From: Bacillota bacterium
GTDB lineage: Bacteria; Bacillota; Bacilli; Paenibacillales; NBRC-103111
DNA: 64,000 nucleotides
NCBI GenBank assembly: GCA_023388055.1
Contig: JAEWGW010000018.1
Coordinates: 62,001-126,000, forward strand
Direction of reading: 5' to 3'
Shown: one piece after another, positions 20,676 through 29,260 of the stretch
Position numbering within the stretch: position 1 is the first letter of the stretch
Layout: each line of letters starts with the position of its first letter
The notes under the pieces: model-generated
The model's input: the letters and a program-made list of their open reading frames with translations, nothing else
Databases searched by the model: none
Told to the model about the DNA's origin: nothing
Program-made: the position numbers and the translations under genes

Positions 20676-21125
20676 GTGCCCCCACTCCGGGAAGGCGGAT
20701 TTTTGATTTCCATGATCAAGCAGCTGTCCGGCCGGATATTCGACCGGCTTTTGAAGAAGGCCGGCATTGAGGATCTCAATAATGCCCAGGGTCGGATCAT
20801 GTTCGCCCTGTGGAAGGAGGACCACGTCCCGATCCGGCGGCTGTCCCAAGCAACCGCCCTTGGCAAAACCACCCTATCCAGCATGCTGGAGCGGATGGAG
20901 CAGGCCGGACATATCGAGCGGATTGCGGACACCGCGGACAAAAGAAGCACCCTAGTCGCTCTCTCCGCCAGCAGCAAAAGCATGATGGACAAGTACCAGG
21001 AGGTTTCCGCGGATATGCTGTCCTTGTTTTATGAGGGCCTGACAGACGAAGAAATAAACCGGTTCGAAGCAGCTCTGCGGCATATTCTCGCCAATTTAAA
21101 CCGTTATGAGGAGGAGAACAAATGA
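20676..21125 (+). CDS. MarR-family transcriptional regulator
   Basis: A 149-residue winged-helix protein (GRIMFALWKEDHVPIRRLSQATALGKTTLSSMLERMEQAGHIERIADTADKRSTLVALS), the wing containing the family's DxRxxxV-like DKRSTLV segment. The start is GTG at 20676, nine bases after AAAGGAGG. It is coupled (ATGA overlap) to a flavin-binding-fold protein and probably represses this two-gene operon through the duplicated 18-bp operator in its promoter. Ligand unknown. Confidence 0.88.
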   Translation: MPPLREGGFLISMIKQLSGRIFDRLLKKAGIEDLNNAQGRIMFALWKEDHVPIRRLSQATALGKTTLSSMLERMEQAGHIERIADTADKRSTLVALSASSKSMMDKYQEVSADMLSLFYEGLTDEEINRFEAALRHILANLNRYEEENK

Positions 21126-21577
21126 TGAAAACAGATGTTGAAAAAAAAGCGCTTAGCCTGGTGGAACGCAGTCCCAATGTGGTGGTCGGGTCCATCGGGG
21201 AGGACGGTTTCCCCAACATGAAAATGATGTTTAACGCCCGGGTCCGGGAGGGAATGTCGGTATTTTACTTCAGCACCAACACCTCCTCCCGCCGTACCGC
21301 GCAATTTAATGTGCGGCCTCAAGCCAGCCTTTATTTTGCCGACCAGGGGAAATTTAACGGATTGATGCTTTTGGGAACCATGGAGGTGCTTCATGACCAG
21401 GAGTTCAAGGATCTGATCTGGCATGAGGGGGACGAGATCTATTACCCGCTGGGCCGGACCGACCCGGATTACTGCGTCTACCGGTTTACGGCACAGAAGG
21501 GACGGTATTACGACCAGCTGGCTTCCGCAGATTTTGAGGTTCCATCGAAGCAGCAGATGGCACAAACAGGCGGTTGA
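21122..21577 (+). CDS. Pyridoxamine 5'-phosphate oxidase-fold flavoprotein
   Basis: A 151-residue protein with the split-barrel FMN-binding fold: VVVGSIGEDGFPNMKMMF, VFYFSTNTSSRRTAQFNVRPQASLYF, and a C-terminal YCVYRFTAQKGRYY strand pair. Similar small general-stress proteins bind FMN, F420 or heme. The start overlaps the MarR stop, so the product is probably induced when MarR releases. The substrate is unknown; likely a detoxifying oxidoreductase. Confidence 0.82.
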   Translation: MMKTDVEKKALSLVERSPNVVVGSIGEDGFPNMKMMFNARVREGMSVFYFSTNTSSRRTAQFNVRPQASLYFADQGKFNGLMLLGTMEVLHDQEFKDLIWHEGDEIYYPLGRTDPDYCVYRFTAQKGRYYDQLASADFEVPSKQQMAQTGG

Positions 21578-21771
21578 ACTGCTCTTTCGTTATCCTGACC
21601 TAACACGGTTCAAGCCGGAGACAGGATCAGCTATGAAAGCCTCTTACCGGTTTTCAGACAAGCCTTACTGGCTGATGAACTTTTCCGTTCCCCGCTTCGT
21701 CCAACCAACAGCAGCCCATCCGCGCCTGAGCAGGCCGGGTGGGCATTATTCGTTAAAGGGGTGCTTTTGGT

Positions 21772-22341
21772 ATGCGTAAAAAGTTGTGGGGGACGGCGGC
21801 GGCTATTGTTCTGCTGGCGGGTTTGACGGTGTGGCATTTCACCGGAGCGGGGGATAAACCGGAGACAGCCTCCGCCCAGGCATCTGCCGCCCCACTGCCG
21901 GAGGGGTTCAAACAAGCGGAGACCTCTCTCCTGACCCTGCCGGTTCCCTCCGGATGGAGCGCGGAAGCAGACGGCAAGGAGCTGACTTTTACCGTAAACG
22001 GGGAAAAGGTGGGGGGAACGGAGACGCTGGACTGGTTCGATGCCCAAGGCTGGGTGCATCAGCGCCCCAATCATGCGGAGCAGAAGGCGTTCATGGAAGT
22101 GACGGATATCCCCTCTCCCGCCCCTGGACAATCCCGGGATTTCCGTCTGTACAAGATCAATCTGGTACTGACCAAACCTGCCGCACAGATGGACCCGGAC
22201 TGGCATTATGACGAGAGCCGCTGGTACTGGACCGATCCCGCTGCCAAGCTGGCGTACGGCGTTTACTTTAATGAAGCAGCCGTGGATGAAGCGACCATGC
22301 GCAAGGTGGTTTCCGGCATCCGGCTCAAGGACGGGAAGTAA
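21772..22341 (+). CDS. Exported or membrane-anchored protein of unknown function
   Basis: A 189-residue protein with an N-terminal signal anchor (residues 5-22, LWGTAAAIVLLAGLTVW) and an extracytoplasmic domain. The core VPSGWSAEADGKELTFTVNGEKVGGTETLDWFD and the ending KLAYGVYFNEAAVDEATMRKVVSGIRL resemble stress-type lipoproteins of the PsbP/LpqN class that end in a short helix after a beta sheet, but no lipobox Cys is present. The family is not firmly recognised. It starts at ATG 21772 behind AAAGGGGTG. It may be read with the preceding genes. Confidence 0.65.
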   Translation: MRKKLWGTAAAIVLLAGLTVWHFTGAGDKPETASAQASAAPLPEGFKQAETSLLTLPVPSGWSAEADGKELTFTVNGEKVGGTETLDWFDAQGWVHQRPNHAEQKAFMEVTDIPSPAPGQSRDFRLYKINLVLTKPAAQMDPDWHYDESRWYWTDPAAKLAYGVYFNEAAVDEATMRKVVSGIRLKDGK

Positions 22342-22441
22342 GCCGGGAGTAAGACCCGGAGCAGGCCTGTCCCCCCTGTGGGAAAAGTGGTAAAATAGAC
22401 GGATGTGTTTAACATCTGTCGCAAAGGAGCTTGCACTATTT

Positions 22442-23803
22442 ATGGGAACATCTCGCAACCGTTCGGAAACCCTCTACCAAGAGGCACTTCAGCATATCGT
22501 GGGTGGGGTGAACAGCCCCTCCCGTTCCTTCAAGGCGGTGGGCGGCGGCGCCCCTGTATTTATGAAACGCGGGGAGGGCGCGTACTTCTGGGATGAGGAC
22601 GGCAACCGCTACATCGATTATCTGGCCGCCTACGGGCCGATTATTACTGGACATGCCCATCCTGTGGTTACGGAGGCGATCTGCAAGGCGGCCGCCAACG
22701 GTACACTGTACGGCGCCCCCACGGAGCTGGAGATTACCTTCGCCAAAATGCTCAAGGAAGCCATCCCCTCCCTGGACAAGGTGCGGTTCGTCAATTCCGG
22801 CACCGAGGCCGTTATGACCACCATCCGGGTAGCCCGTGCCTATACCGGCCGCAGCAAAATCATCAAATTCGCCGGTTGTTACCACGGCCACTCCGATCTG
22901 GTGCTGGTGGCGGCGGGCTCCGGCCCGTCCACCCTGGGAACACCGGACAGCGCCGGGGTCCCTCCCACCATCGCCCAGGAGGTCATTACGGTGCCGTTCA
23001 ACGACCTGACGGCACTCGCCGAGGCTCTGGACCGTTGGGGTGCCGAAACCGCCGCGGTTATGGTGGAGCCCATCGTGGGCAACTTCGGCATGGTGATGCC
23101 GGATCCGGGTTTCCTGGAGGGGCTGTGTTGCCTGACCCGGAAGCACGGGGCCGTCGTCATTTATGACGAGGTCATCACCGCTTTCCGCTTCCACTACGGC
23201 TCCGCTCAGACCTTCGAGGGTCTCTTGCCGGAGGCGGTGCGGGCCAGCGGCGACGAAGCCGCGCGGAAGGCGGCCTTCGCCGCCATTGAGCCCGACCTCA
23301 CCGCCCTGGGCAAGGTCATCGGCGGCGGGCTGCCCATCGGCGCGTACGGCGGGCGGGCGGAGATTATGCAGCAGGTTGCTCCCTTGGGTCCGGCCTATCA
23401 GGCCGGGACCATGGCAGGCAACCCTGCCTCCATCTCCGCAGGCATCGCCTGCCTCTCGGTGCTCCGGGAACCGGGCACCTACGAGAGGCTTGATGCCCTG
23501 GCCACCCGCCTCACCGCCGGCATCGCCGCTGCCGCCGAGGCTTATGGCGAGCCGCTGACGGTAAACCGTATCCGCGGCGCCTTCTCCACCCACTTCTGTG
23601 CCCATCCCGTGCACAATTATGAAGAGGCCCAGGACACGGACGGCGAACGCTTCGCCCAATTTTTCCGCCTGATGCTGGACCGGGGCATCTGCCTCGCCCC
23701 CTCCAAATATGAAGCGTGGTTCCTCACCATCGCCCACACAGAAGCCGATGTGGACGCTACCATCGCCGCAGTGGAGGACGTGTTCCGCGAGATGAACCAG
23801 TAA
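22442..23803 (+). CDS. hemL: Glutamate-1-semialdehyde 2,1-aminomutase
   Basis: A 453-residue PLP enzyme that converts glutamate-1-semialdehyde to 5-aminolevulinate in tetrapyrrole synthesis. It has VGGVNSPSRSFKAVGG at the N-terminus, the FVNSGTEAVMTTIRVAR phosphate loop, VIYDEVITAFRF, and the PLP lysine in ALGKVIGGGLPIGAYGG. The family is usually about 430 residues; the excess is an insertion (EAVRASGDEAARKAAFAAIEP) after the Asp motif, not seen in classical HemL. ATG 22442 is 12 bases from AAAGGAG, a long spacing. The other heme genes are not nearby, so this may be the second copy (GsaB-type). Confidence 0.92.
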   Translation: MGTSRNRSETLYQEALQHIVGGVNSPSRSFKAVGGGAPVFMKRGEGAYFWDEDGNRYIDYLAAYGPIITGHAHPVVTEAICKAAANGTLYGAPTELEITFAKMLKEAIPSLDKVRFVNSGTEAVMTTIRVARAYTGRSKIIKFAGCYHGHSDLVLVAAGSGPSTLGTPDSAGVPPTIAQEVITVPFNDLTALAEALDRWGAETAAVMVEPIVGNFGMVMPDPGFLEGLCCLTRKHGAVVIYDEVITAFRFHYGSAQTFEGLLPEAVRASGDEAARKAAFAAIEPDLTALGKVIGGGLPIGAYGGRAEIMQQVAPLGPAYQAGTMAGNPASISAGIACLSVLREPGTYERLDALATRLTAGIAAAAEAYGEPLTVNRIRGAFSTHFCAHPVHNYEEAQDTDGERFAQFFRLMLDRGICLAPSKYEAWFLTIAHTEADVDATIAAVEDVFREMNQ

Positions 23804-23902
23804 GGCTGCGGCAGCTCGCCCATCATGAGATGGAGCGGCGGCTATTCCTGAGACGCAGGATCGTCACAGCCTCAGCAGTGTCATCGTTAGTACATCAGCC
23901 CC

Positions 23903-23951
23903 AAAAAACCCCCTGTCCCGGAATGTCCGGGGCACGGGGCTTCATTTTTTT
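23903..23951 (+). terminator. Terminator after hemL
   Basis: A GC-rich stem CCCC-TG-CCCGGA / TCCGGG-CA-GGGG with an ATG loop, followed by CTTCA and seven T. On the other strand a run of T follows as well, so it could also stop the convergent small membrane gene. Confidence 0.7.
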
Positions 23952-23984
23952 GACCTCATCTCTGACCAACCTGCCAAACTATCT

Positions 23985-24428
23985 TCAATCGTCGCCCCGG
24001 TTGTTTCTCCGTTCGCTCCACCGCTGCAGGAAGATGACAGCCACCATCACAACGATGGAAATCCCCAGCAAGAGAAAGCCGCCTACATCTCCCCCGGTTT
24101 CCTCCTTCAGCTTCGAGGAGTAGGCGATAGCCGTCACACAGGTGATTAAGGATACACCGCAGGCAACCCAAGCCGCACGGGTGGATTTGGCTTTTTTCTC
24201 AACCGATCCCACATAGGCTCCCGCCGCAATCAGGCGAATCAGATAGCTGGACATCACCACAATCATAATCAGGAACACATTCACCGGATAGTCCAGCCAG
24301 GTTACCCCCAGGCCGCGCAGCCCGATATCCAGCAGCAGCAGATAAAACAGCAGCATAAACGACTGGTTGCCGATGTGGTCCCGGCGCTTCACCTGCATTT
24401 CGTCAAGGCTCTTCTCCGTTTTATTCAT
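23985..24428 (-). CDS. Small integral membrane protein (DUF6773-like)
   Basis: A 147-residue protein with four membrane helices after a charged N-terminus: FMLLFYLLLLDIGLRGLG, NVFLIMIVVMSSYLIRLIAAGAYVG, WVACGVSLITCVTAIAYSS, and FLLLGISIVVMVAVIFL. ATG 24428 follows GATGAGGAGA within the end of the HTH gene and overlaps its stop by 8 bp. HTH-plus-membrane-protein pairs of this kind are widespread in Firmicutes; their function is unclear. The family name is tentative. Confidence 0.75.
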   Translation of the reverse strand: MNKTEKSLDEMQVKRRDHIGNQSFMLLFYLLLLDIGLRGLGVTWLDYPVNVFLIMIVVMSSYLIRLIAAGAYVGSVEKKAKSTRAAWVACGVSLITCVTAIAYSSKLKEETGGDVGGFLLLGISIVVMVAVIFLQRWSERRNNRGDD

Positions 24429-24630
24429 TCTCCTCATCCTCCCAAAACAGCTGATCCAGGGTTTTCCCCAGTCTTTTGCAAATGGCGATGCACAAATAAA
24501 TCGTGGGATTATAATCCCCGTTCTCAATGGCGTTGATGGTTTGCCTGGTCACCCCAACCGCCTCGGCCAGCTCCTTCTGGGACAGATCCATGGATGCGCG
24601 GGCCGCCTTCAACCGCAGATTTTTTGCCAT
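24421..24630 (-). CDS. Small Xre/Cro-type regulator
   Basis: A 69-residue protein that is almost entirely a helix-turn-helix (LRLKAARASMDLSQKELAEAVGVTRQTINAIENGDYNPTIYLCIAICKRL), as in the YozG/Cro-like regulators paired with membrane proteins. The gene overlaps the membrane-protein gene. A dyad ATATAC-TTTT-GTATAC at 24654-24669 lies just upstream and is a plausible autoregulatory site. Confidence 0.85.
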   Translation of the reverse strand: MAKNLRLKAARASMDLSQKELAEAVGVTRQTINAIENGDYNPTIYLCIAICKRLGKTLDQLFWEDEENE

Positions 24631-24653
24631 ATCGTCACCTCTCTGAACCCAAT

Positions 24654-24669
24654 ATATACTTTTGTATAC
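24654..24669. promoter_or_regulatory. Candidate operator of the small Xre regulator
   Basis: ATATACTTTTGTATAC has six-base arms with one mismatch around TTTT. It is 24 bp upstream of the regulator's start codon and would overlap its -10 region. Confidence 0.45.
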
Positions 24670-24748
24670 ATTATGTCAATTATATTTTACATTAAGGAAA
24701 GTTAATATTACTTTATTCGGTCGCAACAAGAAAATATCAAGGGATTCT

Positions 24749-24776
24749 TTGACTATGTCGCAATCTGTTGTACAAT
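24749..24776 (+). promoter_or_regulatory. Promoter of the DUF1761 gene
   Basis: TTGACT (24749-24754), 16-bp spacer, TACAAT (24771-24776). The ribosome binding site CAGGAGG follows 25 bp downstream. Confidence 0.75.
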
Positions 24777-24814
24777 GTTGGCAGGATCTTGAACACCAAA
24801 CAGGAGGCAGTTCT

Positions 24815-25222
24815 ATGGAATTTTCCGTCAGTGATATGAATGCGTTGGCCATTGTCGTTTCGGCCATTGTTTATTTTTTTGTGGGGATGGTCTGGTATTC
24901 CCCGGTGCTCTTCGCCGACATCTGGAAGCGGGAGACGGGCAAAACGGATGAAAAAAGCCTCAACCCGTTTTTGTACATCCTGTGCTTCATTCTAACCGTC
25001 TTCGCCGCGTTTGCCTTGGCCTGTCTGTTTGAAATTGCAGGGGTAAGCGGATTTGTGCCCGGTATTTTCGCCGGTTTGATGGCCGGTTTGGCTCTGGTTT
25101 CCGCTTCGGCGATCACAATGCTGTTTGACGATTACCGCAAATACAAGCTCTTTTTGATTAATGCGGGTTACCATGCCGTGGCCTTCCCTCTGATGGGTGT
25201 GATTCTGGGCCTGTGGCAGTAA
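24815..25222 (+). CDS. DUF1761 membrane protein
   Basis: A 135-residue protein with four membrane helices. The motif FVGMVWYSPVLFADIW in the first helix region and the ending NAGYHAVAFPLMGVILGLW are typical of DUF1761. Function unknown. ATG 24815 follows CAGGAGG at seven bases. It has its own promoter and a short terminator-like hairpin (25333-25353), so it is probably monocistronic. Confidence 0.85.
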   Translation: MEFSVSDMNALAIVVSAIVYFFVGMVWYSPVLFADIWKRETGKTDEKSLNPFLYILCFILTVFAAFALACLFEIAGVSGFVPGIFAGLMAGLALVSASAITMLFDDYRKYKLFLINAGYHAVAFPLMGVILGLWQ

Positions 25223-25332
25223 AACCTCTACTCTCGCTCTGCTTGCATCATCCATAATCCGGATAGGTCCTGCCTGTAGAACATACAGCCGGCTTGCCTT
25301 GGGGTCCGCCCCGCGGTGAACCGATAGCTGTT

Positions 25333-25353
25333 CCTGCAGAGCAGGGCTTTTTT
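25333..25353 (+). terminator. Terminator-like hairpin
   Basis: CCTGC-AGA-GCAGG followed by GC and six T. It is a short stem 110 bp after the DUF1761 stop. The intervening 25223-25332 holds nothing else recognisable. Confidence 0.5.
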
Positions 25354-25473
25354 GTGCGAAAAAAACTCTACAGGACGTATTTATCGGGAGGCTCCCCACC
25401 AAAGATTCCGGGCTTCTGCTGCCATGCACCATGTCACTATGGAGGATTGTTAATACGATCCGAAACAGTCGGC

Positions 25474-25518
25474 TTGCTTTTTACATCGTTATATCGTAAT
25501 ATTTTAATATAACGATAT
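25474..25518 (+). promoter_or_regulatory. Promoter and 28-bp palindromic operator of the ArsR / sulfur-carrier operon
   Basis: TTGCTT (25474-25479) - N17 - TAATAT (25497-25502). A 28-bp palindrome at 25491-25518 has arms ATATCGT-x-ATATT and AATAT-x-ACGATAT with only the x pair and the two central bases unmatched. It spans the -10 and start site, a typical position for an ArsR-family repressor. Confidence 0.75.
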
Positions 25519-25537
25519 TATGAAAGGCGGTTTTGTT

Positions 25538-25822
25538 ATGGATCCCAATTTTACAGCTTATACCGAAACGGCGGAGCTGCTGAAGGCTCTGGCTCATCCG
25601 GTGCGGCTTTGTATAGTCAAAGGGCTGGCCAAGAAGGAGGCCTGCAATGTGTCCTACATGCAGGAATGTCTGGATTTGCCCCAATCCACCGTGTCCCAGC
25701 ATCTTCAGAAGCTGCGGAGCTTGGGCATCGTCACCTGTGAGCGCAAGGGGCTGGAGGTTAACTATTCCTTGGCCGACGAACGGGTCCGGCAGCTGATTCT
25801 GGTTCTTTTGGGGGAGGAATAA
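25538..25822 (+). CDS. ArsR-family regulator (candidate persulfide or thiol sensor)
   Basis: A 94-residue winged-helix repressor (LLKALAHPVRLCIVKGLA, then DLPQSTVSQHLQKLRSLGIVTCERKGLEVNYSL). It has four Cys, at about residues 25, 36, 44 and 67, which could serve as a redox or persulfide switch, but the metal motif ELCVCDL of ArsR/SmtB is absent. The product next to it handles sulfane sulfur, so a sulfide/persulfide-responsive role is inferred. ATG 25538 follows GAAAGGCGG at seven bases; an earlier ATG at 25520 overlaps the ribosome binding site. Confidence 0.85.
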   Translation: MDPNFTAYTETAELLKALAHPVRLCIVKGLAKKEACNVSYMQECLDLPQSTVSQHLQKLRSLGIVTCERKGLEVNYSLADERVRQLILVLLGEE

Positions 25823-25824
25823 TC

Positions 25825-28446
25825 ATGGCGCAAAAGGTATTGATCGTGGGCGGTGTAGCCGGAGGGGCATCCGCTGCCGCCAGGCTGAGACGGCTGGATG
25901 AGAAAGCCGAGATTGTGATGTTTGAACGGGGGCCGGATATTTCCTTCGCCAACTGCGGCCTGCCGTATTATATCGGGGGCTCCATCACCGACCGGGACCG
26001 GCTGTTGGTGTCCACCCCGGAGGCCATGGCCCGGCGCTTCCGGATTGATGTGCGGACCCGAAGCGAGGTGCTGTCGGTTGATCCCGCGGCCAAAACAGTG
26101 CGTGTCCGGGAGAATGGGAGCCGGGAATACGAGGAGCGTTATGATGCCCTGATTTTGTCCCCGGGCGCCAAGCCTGTCCGCCCCCCTCTTCCGGGAGTGG
26201 AGAGCACCCGGATTCACACCCTGCGGAATCTGGCCGATACGGATCTGATCAAACAGCGGCTTACGGTGGAAAAGGTGCAGTCTGCTGTTGTGATTGGCGG
26301 AGGCTTCATCGGAGTGGAGATGGCGGAGAATCTCCGGGAAGCCGGGTTGGAGGTGACCCTGGTGGAAGCCGGACCGCAGATTCTCGCTCCGTTTGACCGG
26401 GAAATGTCCGCTGTGTTGGCCAAGGAGCTGGAGCAGCACGGGGTGCGGCTGGTATTGGGGGGCAGGGTCGCCGGCTTTAGAGAGGTCGGAGCAGGGATTG
26501 AAACCCGTCTGGAGGATGGCCGGTTGCTGCGAAGCGGGCTGGTGCTGCTGGCAGCAGGTGTGGCGCCGGATACGGCATTTTTGGAAGGCAGCGGTTTGTT
26601 CGTAGGCCCCCGGGGCCATATTCTGGTGAACAACCGGATGGCGACCAATCTGGAGAATGTATATGCGGTTGGCGATGCGGTGGAGGTTATGGATTATGTA
26701 AATGGGACGCAAACGGCCATTCCCCTTGCCGGTCCCGCCAACAAACAAGGGCGGATTGCCGCCGACAATGTCTGCGGACTGGGCAGCGAATATAAGGGCA
26801 CCCAAGGCACCTCGATTATCAAGGTGTTCGGGTTAACCGGGGCCGCCACCGGCAATAACGAAAGGACCCTCTCCCGGCTGGGGATTCCCTATCATGTGAC
26901 GTATGTGCATCCCAACTCCCACGCCTCCTATTATCCAGGAGCCCTGCCCTTGTCCCTGAAAGTGATCTTCGATAGCCAGGGCAAGGTGCTGGGTGCTCAA
27001 GCAATCGGCATGGACGGTGTCGACAAACGGATCGACGATATTGCTACAGTGATCCGTTTCCGCGGGACGGTGGAGGATCTGAGCGAGCTGGAGCTGGCTT
27101 ATGCCCCCCCTTATTCCTCCGCCAAGGACCCTGTGAATATGGCCGGGTTCACGGCCGGGAATATTCTGGCAGGTCTTACCCGGGTATTCCTGCCCAGGGA
27201 GCTGGCGGAACGGGACGCCGCCGCTACCCTGTTGGTGGATGTGCGGAGCGGGCTGGAGCATGCCGCAGGCAGCATTCCCGGCTCCGTCAACATCCCGGTG
27301 GATGAGCTGCGGGATCGGTTGGCGGAGCTGGACCGGGAGAAGGAAATTTGGGTTTATTGCCAGGTAGGCCTGCGGGGATACACCGCCTCGCGGATTCTGC
27401 AGCAGCTGGGCTACCGCGTCCGCAATCTCTCGGGCGGTTACAAAACCTGGCTGATGGCGGAATACCAGCCGGCCCCGTTGGCTTCGGGAGACACCACCGC
27501 AGGCGGGGCGGACGGAGCTTCCGCAGGGGCGGGCGTCTTGGCAGCGGCGGAAGTGGCTGCTACGGGTGGGCGTGCCCGGACGGAGGCAGCGGCTGCTATG
27601 GGTGATCGTGCCCAGACGGAGGCAGCGGCCGCCCTGGCGGAGCCTGGGGCCGAATCCGCTGCCACTGCCACTCGCATAGATTCCCCGCCTCTGCCGGCCG
27701 CCGATGAAGAGCTGGATGCCTGCGGGCTGTGCTGCCCGGGGCCGTTGCTTCAGGTGAAGAACCGGATGGACCGGATGGCGGAGGGGCAGGTGCTGCGGGT
27801 CCTGGCCACAGACCCAGGATTTGAGGCGGATATCCGCTCCTGGGCGGAGATGTCGGGCAACCATGTTTATCAGACGTTCCGCAGGCCGGATGGCCGGATT
27901 GAAGCCTTGCTGGGCAAGGGACGAATGGGCGGCCTGTCCGCAGAGGCAGATGTTACCCCCGTGCCCGCAGCAGTGCAGGAAGGAACAACGATGGTGGTGT
28001 TCAACGGCGACCTGGACCGGGCCATCGCCACCTTCATTATCGCCAACGGCGCAGCTGCCAGCGGCAAGAAGGTTACGCTGTTCTTTACCTTCTGGGGACT
28101 GAATATGATCCGCAAGCCGGAGCATGTTCCCGCCGCCAAGGGCTTCATGGACCGCATGTTCGGCTTGCTGCTTCCCCGGGGCAGCAAAAAGCTACCTCTC
28201 TCCCGGATGAAGATGCTGGGGCTGGGCGCTCCCATGATTCGTAAGGTGATGAAGGCAAAGCAGATTTCCTCCCTGGAGGAGCTGATGGAAGCAGCCGTTG
28301 CCCAAGGTGTGGAACTGGTCGCCTGCCAGATGTCCATGGATGTGATGGGCATCAAGCAGGAGGAGCTGATCGACGGCGTGACTTTGGGCGGCGTCGGCTA
28401 TTATTTAGGCAAAGCCAACCGTTCCGGCATCAATTTGTTTATTTGA
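25825..28446 (+). CDS. Four-domain sulfur-carrier fusion: CoA-disulfide reductase, rhodanese, TusA, DsrE
   Basis: An 873-residue protein. Residues 1-450 are a pyridine-nucleotide disulfide oxidoreductase of the CoA-disulfide/persulfide reductase type: FAD motif GGVAGGASAAAR, single catalytic Cys44 in FANCGLPYY, NAD motif VIGGGFIGVEMAENL. Residues about 455-550 form a rhodanese with active Cys512 in YCQVGLRGY. After a low-complexity linker with repeated RARTEAAAAMG-like units comes a TusA domain (CGLCCPGPLLQVKN, about 633) and from about 720 a DsrE-like domain (VVFNGDLDRAIATFIIANGA) ending ACQMSMDVMG. The order of modules would let sulfane sulfur be reduced or passed along within one cytoplasmic chain. 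It begins two bases after the ArsR stop. Confidence 0.92.
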   Translation: MAQKVLIVGGVAGGASAAARLRRLDEKAEIVMFERGPDISFANCGLPYYIGGSITDRDRLLVSTPEAMARRFRIDVRTRSEVLSVDPAAKTVRVRENGSREYEERYDALILSPGAKPVRPPLPGVESTRIHTLRNLADTDLIKQRLTVEKVQSAVVIGGGFIGVEMAENLREAGLEVTLVEAGPQILAPFDREMSAVLAKELEQHGVRLVLGGRVAGFREVGAGIETRLEDGRLLRSGLVLLAAGVAPDTAFLEGSGLFVGPRGHILVNNRMATNLENVYAVGDAVEVMDYVNGTQTAIPLAGPANKQGRIAADNVCGLGSEYKGTQGTSIIKVFGLTGAATGNNERTLSRLGIPYHVTYVHPNSHASYYPGALPLSLKVIFDSQGKVLGAQAIGMDGVDKRIDDIATVIRFRGTVEDLSELELAYAPPYSSAKDPVNMAGFTAGNILAGLTRVFLPRELAERDAAATLLVDVRSGLEHAAGSIPGSVNIPVDELRDRLAELDREKEIWVYCQVGLRGYTASRILQQLGYRVRNLSGGYKTWLMAEYQPAPLASGDTTAGGADGASAGAGVLAAAEVAATGGRARTEAAAAMGDRAQTEAAAALAEPGAESAATATRIDSPPLPAADEELDACGLCCPGPLLQVKNRMDRMAEGQVLRVLATDPGFEADIRSWAEMSGNHVYQTFRRPDGRIEALLGKGRMGGLSAEADVTPVPAAVQEGTTMVVFNGDLDRAIATFIIANGAAASGKKVTLFFTFWGLNMIRKPEHVPAAKGFMDRMFGLLLPRGSKKLPLSRMKMLGLGAPMIRKVMKAKQISSLEELMEAAVAQGVELVACQMSMDVMGIKQEELIDGVTLGGVGYYLGKANRSGINLFI

Positions 28447-28486
28447 TTCCCGGCAGGCTCACTGCGGCAGTTCCTTTCCGCAAACA

Positions 28487-28529
28487 ACAACCCGCTCAGC
28501 CGTAGAAGGCCGGGCGGGTTGTATTTTTT
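28487..28529 (+). terminator. Terminator after the sulfur-carrier fusion gene
   Basis: ACAACCCGC (28487-28495) and GCGGGTTGT (28514-28522) form a perfect 9-bp stem followed by ATTTTTT. Confidence 0.85.
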
Positions 28530-28583
28530 GCATGGGCTTCTTGAACTGCCGGCGACGAGCCGGGCATCCCACCGCCCTGCTGC

Positions 28584-29093
28584 TTAGGTGCAGACAAACT
28601 GGTCGATGAAGCGCAGATCCAGGCCGAAGTATACCCAGGTGAAGCCGATCCAGCGGAAGCCCGCTACGGAGTTGCGGCCGACAAAGGTCAGATAGGCCCA
28701 ATATTCGTCACCGTTGCTCTGCCAAATGTAGACATACCGGAACCGGCAGCCGGCAATGGAGCCGGGATTGACCGCCATGACGGAAAATCCGCCGCTGCCC
28801 GGTTTGGGCGGGATATAGCTGGGCGGGCGTCCTGTTGGCGCGCTGGAGACACCGGGGCCACCGGGACCGCCAGGTCCGCCGGGACCTGGGCCAGGGCCGG
28901 GGATGGGGCCTGGTCCCGGACCTCCCGGGAAACCGGGGCCACCGGGAAATCCGGGACCGCCTGGGCCTCCCGGGAAACCAGGGCCAAACCCGGGTCCTCC
29001 GGGTCCGCCGGGACCAAAGCCGGGTCCGCCTGGTGTGCCAGGGTAGCCAACCAGCCCGCCCAGTATATTTTGAATGGGATTTTGACGATACAT
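28584..29093 (-). CDS. Collagen-like Gly-X-Y repeat protein, probable spore or cell surface protein
   Basis: A 169-residue protein. After a short N-terminus (MYRQNPIQNILGGLVG) residues about 18-85 are Gly/Pro repeats such as PGGPGFPGGPG, with interruptions, and then GPGPGP-type runs. The C-terminal 75 residues form a compact aromatic-rich, beta-type domain (SIAGCRFRYVYIWQSNGDEYWAYLTFVG ... FIDQFVC) with two Cys. No signal peptide is present, as in BclA-like exosporium or coat proteins. ATG 29093 lies nine bases from GGAAGG; a second ATG at 29099 is possible. Spore localisation is inference. Confidence 0.75.
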   Translation of the reverse strand: MYRQNPIQNILGGLVGYPGTPGGPGFGPGGPGGPGFGPGFPGGPGGPGFPGGPGFPGGPGPGPIPGPGPGPGGPGGPGGPGVSSAPTGRPPSYIPPKPGSGGFSVMAVNPGSIAGCRFRYVYIWQSNGDEYWAYLTFVGRNSVAGFRWIGFTWVYFGLDLRFIDQFVCT

Positions 29094-29260
29094 GATCATC
29101 TTCCTTCCTGTGCGTTTGTCTAGCTTACACGACAGTATATGTAGACGATCACCCATTGTGTGCCACCCGGACAACCGCTCAGCGGGAATTTTGCCCAGAC
29201 GCACCCACCAGCCTCCAGCCGCCATCCGGAATGTTTCCCCGACATGCTCACCGGCCGCTC

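Noticed and set aside
22403..22441. Upstream in-frame ATG of hemL at 22403
   Set aside because: It precedes the AAAGGAG site and adds 13 residues not matching the family's N-terminus.
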